Shown here piece by piece: positions 47,832 through 55,834 of a stretch of DNA of 64,000 nucleotides. Origin of the DNA: Haloglomus halophilum (GTDB lineage: Archaea; Halobacteriota; Halobacteria; Halobacteriales; Haloarculaceae); assembly GCF_024298885.1 (NCBI RefSeq), contig NZ_CP101166.1, positions 930,001-994,000 on the forward strand, given 5' to 3'. The position numbers and the translations under genes are program-made. Below the pieces are notes generated by a model. That model saw only the letters and a list, made by a program, of their open reading frames with translations, was not told where the DNA came from and ran no database searches. The first letter of the stretch is position 1; every line of letters begins with the position of its first letter.

Positions 47832-48953
47832 CTACCGCACCGCCTCGGTCGCCTCGTCCATGATCGCCAGCGCCTCCTTCAGCGTCTCCATGTCCGTCGC
47901 GTAGGAGATGCGCGCGTGGCCGGCGCCGTTCGCGCCGAACGCCTCGCCCGGCACGACCACGACGCCGCGGTCGATGACCTCGTCGACCCAGCCCTCCGGC
48001 ACGCGTGGCATCGCGTAGAACGCGCCCTGCGGGGTGGGCACGTCCAGACCCATGTCCTCCAGTCCGTCGAGCACCACGTCGCGTCGCTCCTCGAACGCGG
48101 CGACCATCTCGTCGACGGGGTCCTGCGGGCCCGAGAGGGCGGCCTCGGCGGCGTACTGGGCAGGTGCCGATGCACACGCCTGGCAGTACTGGTGGACGCG
48201 GAGCATCCGCTCGACGCGCTCGTGACTCCCCGTGACCCAGCCCAGCCGCCAGCCGGTCATCGAGTAGGTCTTCGAGCAGGCGTCGACCACGACGACGTTG
48301 TCCGACTCGGCGAACTCAAGGGGTGAGCGGTGCTCGCCCTCGAAGACGATGCGACCGTACACCTCGTCGGAGATACACAGCACGTCGTGCTCGTCGGCGA
48401 TGCGTGCGAACTCGCGCATGTCCTCGGTCGACTGCACGGCGCCGGTCGGATTGGCCGGCGAGTTGACGACGAACGCCGCCGTGTTCTCGGTGATAGCGTC
48501 CTCGACGGCGGCGGGGTCCATCGTCAGGTCCTCGCGGAGTTCCACGGGGACGGGGTCGCCGCCGGCGAGGTGCGTGAGTGCCTCGTAGGAGACGAACCCG
48601 GGGTCCGGGAAGACGACCTCCTGCCCCTGGTCGACATGGGCTTCGAGGGCGATGTGGAGCGCCTCGCTCCCGCCCGCGGTGGCGATGACGTTCTCCGGGT
48701 CCACGTCGAGGTCGTTGTCCCGGGCGTGCTTGCCGGCGATGGCCTCGCGCAGTTCGAGGGTGCCCTTGTTGGAGGTGTAGCCGTCGCTGTCGCCCGCCTG
48801 GATGGCCTCGATGGCCGCCTGCTTGGCGTTCTCGGGCGTCGGGAAGTCGGGTTGTCCGAGTCCGAGGTTGATGGCGTCCTCGCCGGCCGCCTCGAACACC
48901 TCGCGGATGCCACTGATGGAGACCTGCTCGACTCGCGATGAGAACCCGGTCAT
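47832..48953 (-). CDS. class I/II pyridoxal-phosphate aminotransferase
   Basis: A 373-residue PLP enzyme, fold type I. The N-terminal GLGQPDFPTPENAKQAAIEA and YTSNKGTLELREAI bind substrate and cofactor. ATAGGSEALHIAL holds the phosphate-site region, and NSPANPTGAV the Asn contact. ISDEVYGRIVFEG contains the Asp/Tyr pair. The Schiff-base lysine is in DACSKTYSMTGWRLG. The C-terminus has HARISYATDMETLKEAL (substrate Arg). It is an aspartate- or alanine-type aminotransferase; substrate choice cannot be fixed from sequence. The start at 48953 opens MTGFSSRVEQVSISGIRE, usual for this archaeal group. It is monocistronic. Confidence 0.93.
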   Translation of the reverse strand: MTGFSSRVEQVSISGIREVFEAAGEDAINLGLGQPDFPTPENAKQAAIEAIQAGDSDGYTSNKGTLELREAIAGKHARDNDLDVDPENVIATAGGSEALHIALEAHVDQGQEVVFPDPGFVSYEALTHLAGGDPVPVELREDLTMDPAAVEDAITENTAAFVVNSPANPTGAVQSTEDMREFARIADEHDVLCISDEVYGRIVFEGEHRSPLEFAESDNVVVVDACSKTYSMTGWRLGWVTGSHERVERMLRVHQYCQACASAPAQYAAEAALSGPQDPVDEMVAAFEERRDVVLDGLEDMGLDVPTPQGAFYAMPRVPEGWVDEVIDRGVVVVPGEAFGANGAGHARISYATDMETLKEALAIMDEATEAVR

Positions 48954-49264
48954 GGGAGTCGTGTGGAGGGGCGGGGTGGTAACTGTTCGTGGTCCGGAAC
49001 ATAGTGGTCAACGGCGCCATTTACCAATTATACCTGCTATCCTATACTTATACTAGCCAATACTGATTAACAACGGCATTTCAAAGTGAATTCGGCAGTG
49101 CCAGCTAATTCGAACGAACCTCGAAGACCACCTACGAAGCCCTCGCACGCTCCGGGGTCCCTGACTCGCTGCGCGCCTCACTCGCTGCGCGCCTCACTCG
49201 CTCGCGGTGCTTGCGTCGTCAGCTGCCCCGGAGCCCGCTCGCCTTCCGGCAGAGCACGCTCTGC

Positions 49265-49652
49265 CGACGTTCGCCTCGCTTCGCTCGGCTCACCTTCGAG
49301 TCCGCCAGGATTCGGTTGTGTCACGGAGCGGAGCCCCTGCCCTTCCCCAGGTCGCGGGGGTTCGCCCGCAAGGGGCGAACCACCCGCTCCCGGCCCGTGG
49401 ATTGTGGCGGGTCGCGCACGCCTGTCAGTCACACCGGCGTGCGCTGGCTGGCGGCGCCCGCCCTCCGCGAGCGGCTTCATGCCGCGAGCACCAGCGGCGG
49501 GCGCCGCCAGCCTCTAAGCGCGCGAGGGGCGAGGAGCGCAGCGAAGCGAGCACCACAGGCGGCTGGGGAGGTGTGAGGCCCACGGGCCCGACTGACCGAT
49601 ACCCGGTCCTGGCGGACTCGAAGGTGAGCCGAGCACAGCGAGGCGAACGTCG
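49265..49652. repeat. inverted repeat pair, 46-nt arms
   Basis: Left arm 49265-49310, right arm 49607-49652. Both contain CTGGCGGACTCGAAGGTGAG (right arm sense) and AGGCGAACGTCG. Confidence 0.9.
49446..49512. repeat. 17-bp perfect inverted repeat with inner hairpin
   Basis: GGCTGGCGGCGCCCGCC at 49446-49462 and its exact complement at 49496-49512, with a 33-nt loop containing a GCGGC-TTCAT-GCCGC hairpin. Confidence 0.9.
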
Positions 49653-49934
49653 CTGGGCGAGCGAAGCGAGTCCAGCGGAAGGCGAGCGCTCTCGACCCGT
49701 CCCGGAGGAAGCAAGCACCACAACGGAACGAGCGAAGCGAGTGGAGCGAGGAGCGTGGTTCGAGAGAGCGAAGCTCTCTCGTCATCCCGAAAATCTCCGA
49801 TTTTCGGAGACAGCGACTTCCGGACGGTCGAGAGCGCGAGAACGTCGGGCCCGTCGACAACGTAGCGGTCGGTCACACCGGCAACCACCCACGAACAGCC
49901 TTACGTGCCGACCACCCACACGGGAGACCACGAC

Positions 49935-50465
49935 ATGAACCACGTCGATATCGACGACATCGAGAAGTGGCCCCACCCGATGGGCGTCAACAGCGACCGC
50001 CGCGACGTGACGGGCGCGCTGGGTGGCGAGGACGTGACCGTCGTGCGGTACGAACTCGACCCGGGCGAGCAGTTCTCCGGTGGCCTCCACACCCACCACG
50101 ACCAGGAGGAGCTGTTCTACATCCTCGAGGGCACCGCCACCTTCGACGTGGGGCCGGAACCCGACGACGACCACGCGGAGGGGCACGCCGAGGAGCGCCC
50201 CGACACCGAGGCCGTGGAGGTGGCGGCTGGCGAGGTCATCAGCTTCCCACCGGGGCAGTTCCAGTGCGGCCGGAACAAGTCCGACGACACGGTGGTCGGC
50301 CTCGTCATCGCCGCCCCGGACACGCGCCACGAGTGGGAGGCGCTGGAGTCGTTCGCCCCCTGTGCCGGCAACTGCGACGGCATCACCAGCCACGGCGTCC
50401 GCGCGCCGGAGGACGGGATGGTCGTCTACTGCAACGTCTGTGGCACGGAACTCCAGGTCGCCTGA
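49935..50465 (+). CDS. cupin protein with C-terminal Cys4-type motif
   Basis: A 176-residue protein. Residues about 30-115 form a cupin barrel with HTHHDQEELFYILEGTATFD (metal-ligand His, His, Glu) and GEVISFPPGQFQCG (second motif, where the usual His is replaced by Gln/Cys). The last 45 residues add four cysteines in two pairs (CAGNC and CNVCG) around HGVRAPEDGMVVY, probably a small zinc ribbon. Cupin-plus-zinc-ribbon proteins of this size occur in haloarchaea without known substrate. Start at 49935 opens MNHVDIDDIEKWPHPMGV. It is followed after 6 nt by azlC, so it may be co-transcribed. Confidence 0.85.
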   Translation: MNHVDIDDIEKWPHPMGVNSDRRDVTGALGGEDVTVVRYELDPGEQFSGGLHTHHDQEELFYILEGTATFDVGPEPDDDHAEGHAEERPDTEAVEVAAGEVISFPPGQFQCGRNKSDDTVVGLVIAAPDTRHEWEALESFAPCAGNCDGITSHGVRAPEDGMVVYCNVCGTELQVA

Positions 50466-50471
50466 GGGCAC

Positions 50472-51278
50472 ATGCCCGGGCGGTCCGACAGCCACGACCG
50501 TCGAATCGCAAGACACGTCGCGCCCGGCCCCGGAGCCGCCGACGTGAGCGAGTCACCACGCGATGCCTTCCTCGCAGGGATCCGGGCCGTCGCACCCATC
50601 ATCGTCGGCATCGTCCCGTTCGGGCTGGTTGCGGGCGCCGCGGCCGTCAACGCGGGGCTGACACTGCTGGACGCCGTCGGCCTGTCAGTCGTCGTCTTCG
50701 CCGGGGCCTCCCAGCTCGCGGCCATCGGCCTGTTCGGCGACGGCGCACCGCTCGCTCTGGTCGTCGTGACGGTCCTCGTCATCAATCTCCGGATGGTGAT
50801 GTACAGCGCCAGCATCGCGCCCGAACTGCTCGACGAGCCGCGGCGCTGGCGGACGCTGGAGGCGTATCTGCTCACCGACCAGGCGTACGCGCTGTCGGTG
50901 ACCCGCTTCGAGCGCGCGCCGGGGACGAGCCGGCGCTGGTTCTACCTCGGGGTCGCGGCGCCGCTGTGGGTCGTCTGGCAGGTCTGCACGGTCGTCGGGG
51001 CCGTCGTCGGCGCGCGGGTCCCGCCCTGGCTCCCGCTGGACTTCGCAGTTCCTCTCACGTTCCTCGCGCTCCTCGTTCCGGCCATCGAGGGGCGAGCGAC
51101 CGGCATCGCCGCCCTGGTCGGCGGCGGACTCGCCACGGTGGGGACGGGCCTGCCGCTGGAGGCCGGGCTGATGGCCGGCGCACTCGCGGGCGTGCTGGCG
51201 GGTCTCGTCGCCGAGCGCGTCGTCGGTCCCGACGCGGTGGGGAGGGACGGGGACGGCCCCGGAGGTGGGCACGCGTGA
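50472..51278 (+). CDS. azlC: AzlC-type branched-chain amino acid exporter, large subunit
   Basis: A 268-residue polytopic membrane protein (about 7-8 helices). The AzlC opening is FLAGIRAVAPIIVGIVPFGL, then GASQLAAIGLFGDGAP and NLRMVMYSASIAPELLDEP, all typical. With AzlD it exports branched-chain amino acids or analogues. The ATG at 50472 gives a 24-residue polar extension; a GTG at 50544 would give MSESPRDAFLAG, closer to the usual family start. It lies 6 nt after the cupin gene and 28 nt before azlD. Confidence 0.9.
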   Translation: MPGRSDSHDRRIARHVAPGPGAADVSESPRDAFLAGIRAVAPIIVGIVPFGLVAGAAAVNAGLTLLDAVGLSVVVFAGASQLAAIGLFGDGAPLALVVVTVLVINLRMVMYSASIAPELLDEPRRWRTLEAYLLTDQAYALSVTRFERAPGTSRRWFYLGVAAPLWVVWQVCTVVGAVVGARVPPWLPLDFAVPLTFLALLVPAIEGRATGIAALVGGGLATVGTGLPLEAGLMAGALAGVLAGLVAERVVGPDAVGRDGDGPGGGHA

Positions 51279-51306
51279 GCGGTCGTCCCCCCGGAGGTGA
51301 GAGCGC

Positions 51307-51648
51307 GTGAGTCCCCCGCCCGGCCCGCAGGTATGGCTCGCCATCGTCGCCGCCGGCCTGGGTACGTTCCTCATCCGGGCCTCGTTCCTGTTCCTGTTCG
51401 AGCGGATGGGCGGCGTCCCGCCGCGACTGGAGCGGGCACTCGCCTACGTCCCGGCGGCGGTGCTGGCGGCGCTCGTCGTCCCCGCACTGGTCGCGCCCGA
51501 CGGCACCGCGACGGTCCTCGGCAACGACCGCCTCCTCGCGGGCGCGCTCGCGGCACTGGTGGCCTGGCGGACCGAGAGCGTCCTCGCGACCATCGTCGTC
51601 GGGATGGTCGCGCTGGTGGCCCTCGGCGCGGCCGGGACGTTCGTGTGA
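51307..51648 (+). CDS. azlD: AzlD-type branched-chain amino acid exporter, small subunit
   Basis: A 113-residue membrane protein with four helices. Typical AzlD features are GLGTFLIRASFLFLF (helix 1 with the conserved Arg), PPRLERALAYVPAAVLAAL, and VAWRTESVLATIVVGM. It is the partner of AzlC directly upstream. The start is GTG at 51307. Confidence 0.92.
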   Translation: MSPPPGPQVWLAIVAAGLGTFLIRASFLFLFERMGGVPPRLERALAYVPAAVLAALVVPALVAPDGTATVLGNDRLLAGALAALVAWRTESVLATIVVGMVALVALGAAGTFV

Positions 51649-51749
51649 TGATGCGGGCGGAACCTGCACGCGACGTAACCGGATTCGGTACCCCAGACGA
51701 TATCTGTACCTTCTAGTGGTTTCTTCCCGGCCGACACCGAACGACCGGT

Positions 51750-51986
51750 ATGGAGTCGACCCTCGGAGGCCTCGTCAGCGACCGGCCACACCAGGCCCTC
51801 TCCCGCGCGGTCGTGAAGACGGTGCTCTACCGTATGGTGATGGTCTGTATCACGGTCCTCGTCGCCTATCTCGTGGTGGGCGACGCCTCCGCGGCGCTCA
51901 GTATCGGCTTCGTGACGAACGTCGTCAAGACCGCGACGTACTACGGCTACGAGCGGCTCTGGGACCGAATCGCCTGGGGCGTCTGA
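51750..51986 (+). CDS. DUF2061 membrane protein
   Basis: A 78-residue protein with two membrane helices (about 26-46 and 48-64). The DUF2061 signature is SRAVVKTVLYRMVMVCITVL then IGFVTNVVKTATYYGYERLW. The family is widespread in bacteria and archaea and its function is unknown. It is monocistronic. The ATG at 51750 is preceded by an ACCGGT-type spacer with no clear TATA at the usual place. Confidence 0.9.
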   Translation: MESTLGGLVSDRPHQALSRAVVKTVLYRMVMVCITVLVAYLVVGDASAALSIGFVTNVVKTATYYGYERLWDRIAWGV

Positions 51987-52116
51987 GTCACTCGAACGTC
52001 GACTCGTCCTCGCGCGGCCGGTAGAGGTGTCGCATCTCCTCGGAGGCGCCGTCGGGCCGTGTCGGTGTAGCACGGCGTGGCCGACCCGTCGCGCCCGCGA
52101 CCCGGAACGCACCGTG

Positions 52117-52122
52117 TTTAAG
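52117..52122 (+). promoter_or_regulatory. TATA-like box of proS
   Basis: TTTAAG centred 27 nt before the ATG at 52146; leaderless. Confidence 0.55.
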
Positions 52123-52145
52123 ACGCCCCTCCGACACCTACGGGT

Positions 52146-53612
52146 ATGAGCGACGCCGACGACGGCGACGGACAGGAGCTCGGCATCACCGAGTCCAAAT
52201 CACACAAGCCTGGCGAGTGGTACGCCGAGGTCGTCCAGAAGGCCGAACTCGCGGACTACGCCCCGATGGGCGGGTTCATCGTCACGCGACCGCGGGGGTA
52301 CGCCATCTGGGAGCGCATCCAGGAGCATCTCGACGGCTGGTTCAAGGACACCGGTGTCCAGAACGCCTACTTCCCGATGTTCATCCCCGAGTCCTACCTG
52401 GAGCGCGAGAAGGACATCGTCGAGGGGTTCGACCCCGAGGTGGCGTGGGTCGAGAAAGCCGGCCACGAGGAACTGGAGGAGCGCCTGGCCGTCCGGCCGA
52501 CCAGCGAATCCATCATCACGCCGTTCATCGCCCAGTGGGTCCGGAGCCACCGCGACCTGCCGATGCGACTCAACCAGTGGTGTTCGGTCGTCCGCTGGGA
52601 GGCCACGGACACGAAGCCGTTCTTCCGCACCAAGGAGTTCCTCTGGCAGGAGGGCCACACCGCCCACGCCGACGAGGAGGGCGCCTGGGAGGAGACGATG
52701 ACCCGGCTGGGCCAGTACGAGCGCCTCTACGAGGAGGTCATGGCCATCCCCGGGCTCACCGGACGGAAGCCCGACCACGACAAGTTCCCCGGCGCGCACA
52801 CGACGACGACCATCGAGGCGCTGATGCCCGACGGCAAGAGCGTCCAGGCCGGCACCTCCCACTACCTCGGGCAGTCGTTCGCCGAGGCGTACGACGTGAC
52901 GTTCACCGACGAGGACGAGAACGAGCAGGTCGCCCACACCACCTCGTGGGGCCTCTCGTGGCGCGCGATGGGCGCGCTCATCATGACCCACTCCGACGAC
53001 CAGGGGCTCGTCCTGCCGCCCGCGCTCGCCCCTCAGCAGGTCGTCGTCGTCCCGATCTGGCAGGAGGACACCGAGGACGAGGTGCTGGAGTACAGCGCCG
53101 AACTGGCCGCCGAACTGGACGAGGAGTTCCGCGTCCACCTCGACGACCGCGACGAGCGCAACCCCGGCTTCAAGTACAACGAGTGGGAGCTGAAGGGGGT
53201 CCCCCTCCGCATCGAGGTCGGCCCCAACGAGGTCGAGGACGGCGAGGCGACGCTCGTCCACCGGCCCGACGGTGAGAACGAGGTCGCCGACCGCGACGGG
53301 CTGACCGAGGCAGTCGGCGACGCGCTCGACACGGTGTACGCGAAGCTGTACGCCGCCGCCGAGGAGAACATGGAGGAGAACATCCGCGAAGCCCACGGGC
53401 GCAACGAGATCCTCGGGACGCTCGGCCAGCACGGCGGCTACGTGAAGACCGGCTGGTGTGGCGACGAGGACTGCGAGGCCGAGATCAAGGACCAGATCGC
53501 CGCCGAGATCGTGATGGTGCCGCTCGACCGCGACGAGGAACCGATTCACGAGACGTGTGGCGTCTGCGGGGAGGACGCCGAGGAGACGGCGTACTTCGCG
53601 AAGAACTACTAA
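52146..53612 (+). CDS. proS: prolyl-tRNA synthetase (archaeal/eukaryal type)
   Basis: A 488-residue class II synthetase that attaches proline to tRNA-Pro. Motif 2 is MRLNQWCSVVRWEATDTKP, FFRTKEFLWQEGHTAHA follows, and GAHTTTTIEALMPDGKSVQA and TTSWGLSWRAMGALIM hold the motif 3 region. The anticodon domain begins VVVVPIWQED. The archaeal-type C-terminal domain ends with a zinc site: WCGDEDCEAEI ... CGVCGEDAEETAYF, and a terminal Tyr. The bacterial INS editing insertion is absent, as expected for this type. The gene is monocistronic and its 3' end abuts a REP-like non-coding region. Confidence 0.97.
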   Translation: MSDADDGDGQELGITESKSHKPGEWYAEVVQKAELADYAPMGGFIVTRPRGYAIWERIQEHLDGWFKDTGVQNAYFPMFIPESYLEREKDIVEGFDPEVAWVEKAGHEELEERLAVRPTSESIITPFIAQWVRSHRDLPMRLNQWCSVVRWEATDTKPFFRTKEFLWQEGHTAHADEEGAWEETMTRLGQYERLYEEVMAIPGLTGRKPDHDKFPGAHTTTTIEALMPDGKSVQAGTSHYLGQSFAEAYDVTFTDEDENEQVAHTTSWGLSWRAMGALIMTHSDDQGLVLPPALAPQQVVVVPIWQEDTEDEVLEYSAELAAELDEEFRVHLDDRDERNPGFKYNEWELKGVPLRIEVGPNEVEDGEATLVHRPDGENEVADRDGLTEAVGDALDTVYAKLYAAAEENMEENIREAHGRNEILGTLGQHGGYVKTGWCGDEDCEAEIKDQIAAEIVMVPLDRDEEPIHETCGVCGEDAEETAYFAKNY

Positions 53613-54028
53613 CGCACCTTTTTTCGGTTCGGGTGCTCCTCGGCGGGCGGCGAGGCCGCCCGCCTGCGGGCACCACTCCCCGAAAAAATCTGTACCAAAA
53701 AAGCCGCTCCTCGCTCCGCTCGGAGCGGTGAAACGCGCGCGCGGCGCGCGTATGCAGCGATATATTCCAGTCCAACAGCGCCCGCCCAACAGTTGTTCTA
53801 TTACCCAATACAAATATATTATATGTAGTATGAATTCATAATTTCTTCAATTAGTATTAAATAGGGCATTTTAAATATGAATATGTTTGCATCGGCGCGA
53901 GCGAAGCGAGCGCCGTTCACCGGCCGGAGTGAGCGAAGCGAACGAAGGCCGGCAGCGTTTTTCCGCAAGTTTTTGCGAGGAGCGGTTCGCGGGCGAAGCC
54001 CGCGAACCCGGCGAGTAAAAGGTGCGTG
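53613..54028. other. REP-like non-coding region between convergent proS and AOR genes
   Basis: No gene. Hairpins 53642-53664 (10-bp stem, GAG loop), 53704-53728 (7-bp stem CCGCTCC/GGAGCGG) and 53985-54007 (10-bp stem GTTCGCGGGC, GAA loop) flank an AT-rich island (53791-53890). The two ends are inverted to each other: CTAACGCACCTTTT at the proS stop, and AAAAGGTGCGTGTTAG at the AOR stop. T-runs at both ends can terminate the two convergent transcripts. The right part reads CAGCGTTTTTCC...AAGTTTTTGCG...AGTAAAAGGTGCG, an arrangement like a dispersed repetitive element. Confidence 0.7.
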
Positions 54029-55723
54029 TTAGTCGTCGGCGGGCGCCGCGCCGCCGCTATCGCCGACGTTCGCGTCCGGGACGGTGCCGTCCTCGTTCCA
54101 GCCGCGCAGGTCGTAGTAGTTGTCGAGTTCCTCGTCGAGGCCCTCCAGTTCGTAGGGCAGGTCGTCGTCGTCGGCGCGGTCGAAGCCGCGCTTCGAGTTG
54201 AAGTGCCGTTCCAGTTCGACGACGCGGCCTCCGACATCCATCAGCTCCTCCCAGGAGGCGTCGAACAGCTGCTCGTAGCGCTCGTGGTCGAAGCTGGAGG
54301 ACGAGAACTTGCAGAGCACGCCGGAGTCGTGGACGGCGTTCTTGTTCTCCTGTTCGATGAGGCGGTCGGACTTGCCCTCGACGCCTTCCTTGTCGAGCGC
54401 GTCGTTGGGCGCGACCAGCGGGTACTCCAGCTGGTACATCTCCCCGTACATGTGGTCGGCGCCGCGGTTCGCGGTGGCGAAGGAGAGCCCCTGGCCGTTC
54501 AGCGCGCGGCCGTCGTGGGCGGCGAACTCCATCCCCTTCATCGTCCAGTTCTCGACGCCGAGCTCCTCGTGGCAGCGGTCGATGCCCTCGGCGAGCGTGT
54601 CGCCGATGCCCTCGCGGTGGGCGATCTTCCGGACCGTCTCGACCATCAGCTCCTCGTTGCCGAGTTCGCCCTCGCTCTTCAGGTAGGCCGAGACCACGTC
54701 GCCACAGGAGATGGTGTCCATCCCGAGCTCGTCACACAGCTCGTTGGCCTCCATGATGGCGACGAAGTCGTCGTTGTCGGCGTTCGAGCCGAACGACATC
54801 ATCGTCTCGTATTCGGGTCCCTCGGTGACGATGCCGCTCTCCTCGTCCTTGGTGGGGAGCTTGCAGGCGAACGCGCACTGCGAGCAGGTGCCCTTCTTGT
54901 ACTTGTGCTCCATCACGGCGCCCGACCCGATCTGGTCGAGGTGCTCGAACGACTGGTCCTCGAAGTAGCGGGTGGGGAGCGCGTTCACCGCGTTCGCGTA
55001 GTCCGAGACCGACACCGTGCCGGCGTCCTTCATCGGGCTGCCGGAGGTGGAGGCCTCCTTGTGGATCTCCATCCCGAGCTCCTCGTCCAGCTCGATCTCG
55101 GGCGGGGAGTCCCCGTCGAAGGTGAGGAACTTCACGTTCTTGCTCCCGAGGACGGCACCGAGGCCGCCCCGACCGAACGCGCGCGACTCGCTGGTGATGA
55201 TGCCGGCGAACCGGACGCCGTTCTCGCCGGCCGGCCCGACGACGGCCGTGTGGCCCTCGTCGAGCCCGCGGTGCTCCTCGATATGTTCGATGGTCTCGCT
55301 CGTCGTGGCGCCCTCGAGGTCGCTCGCGTCCTCGAACTCGACGCTCTCGTCCGTGACGTGGACGCCGACGAGGTCGTCGCTGGCGCCTTTGATCTCGACG
55401 GCGGCGTTGCCGGCTGCGGCGAACGGCCGCGACATGTAGCCGCCGGCGTTCGAGGAGAGCAGGCCGTCCGTGAGCGGCGAGAGGCCCGTGCAGGACATCC
55501 GGCCCGTAAAGGAGGTCATCGCGGTCTGGAGCGGGCCGGTGGCGAAGACGAGCCTGTTCTCCGGCCCCAGCGGGTCCGCGTCGAACGGGATACGCTCGTG
55601 CGCGAGCCGCGTGCCCACGCCGCGCCCGCCGATGAACTGCTCGTTCACCTCGCTGATATCCTCCTCCTGCGTCGTCCGCTCCCCCACGTCGATGCTGAGG
55701 AGCGGGCCGCGGTTGTGAATCAT
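54029..55723 (-). CDS. aldehyde ferredoxin oxidoreductase family protein (tungsten/bis-pterin)
   Basis: A 564-residue member of the AOR family, which oxidises aldehydes to acids with a tungsten bis-pterin centre and one [4Fe-4S] cluster, passing electrons to ferredoxin. The N-terminal pterin domain has FIGGRGVGTRLAHERI, VFATGPLQTAMTSFTGRMSC and GRGGLGAVLGSKNVKFL. The cluster ligands are CSQCAFACKLP (C-x2-C-x3-C) and a later Cys in SGVLCKF. The central ELCDELGMDTISCGDVVSAY is typical. Start at the ATG at 55723 with a box 29 nt upstream. It is shorter than archaeal AORs of about 605 residues at the C-terminus but all ligand regions are present. Substrate unknown. Confidence 0.93.
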   Translation of the reverse strand: MIHNRGPLLSIDVGERTTQEEDISEVNEQFIGGRGVGTRLAHERIPFDADPLGPENRLVFATGPLQTAMTSFTGRMSCTGLSPLTDGLLSSNAGGYMSRPFAAAGNAAVEIKGASDDLVGVHVTDESVEFEDASDLEGATTSETIEHIEEHRGLDEGHTAVVGPAGENGVRFAGIITSESRAFGRGGLGAVLGSKNVKFLTFDGDSPPEIELDEELGMEIHKEASTSGSPMKDAGTVSVSDYANAVNALPTRYFEDQSFEHLDQIGSGAVMEHKYKKGTCSQCAFACKLPTKDEESGIVTEGPEYETMMSFGSNADNDDFVAIMEANELCDELGMDTISCGDVVSAYLKSEGELGNEELMVETVRKIAHREGIGDTLAEGIDRCHEELGVENWTMKGMEFAAHDGRALNGQGLSFATANRGADHMYGEMYQLEYPLVAPNDALDKEGVEGKSDRLIEQENKNAVHDSGVLCKFSSSSFDHERYEQLFDASWEELMDVGGRVVELERHFNSKRGFDRADDDDLPYELEGLDEELDNYYDLRGWNEDGTVPDANVGDSGGAAPADD

Positions 55724-55748
55724 CGTCTCACAGGAACGGTGCCACCGG

Positions 55749-55755
55749 CATAAAC
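55749..55755 (-). promoter_or_regulatory. TATA box of the AOR gene
   Basis: GTTTATG on the minus strand, about 29 nt before the ATG at 55723. Confidence 0.5.
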
Positions 55756-55834
55756 GGTGTGCCACGGAGCCCGGGCCGATTGATAGGCCGGGCACGAACC
55801 GTTCACAGGAACGGAACGACGTGCCGCCGACGGG

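Larger units (their letters stand above)
48954..49934. other. 980-bp non-coding block with long inverted arms and nested hairpins
   Basis: No supported gene. Two 46-nt arms, 49265-49310 and 49607-49652, are inverted copies (44 of 46 match). Between them is a 17-bp perfect inverted repeat, 49446-49462/49496-49512, with an inner GCGGC/GCCGC hairpin. Next to each arm is a hairpin at the same place but of different sequence (49249-49264 and about 49652-49677). Further hairpins are 49761-49781 (9-bp stem, GAA loop) and 49787-49807 (8-bp stem). The last 60 bp carry the cupin promoter. Confidence 0.75.

Noticed and set aside
49140..49220. CRISPR-like direct repeats (CTCGCTGCGCGCCTCA)
   Set aside because: Only two or three contiguous copies with no spacers; it is a short tandem repeat.
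48954..49934. Insertion sequence remnant
   Set aside because: There are long inverted arms, but no transposase-like frame or recognisable terminal target duplication could be found.
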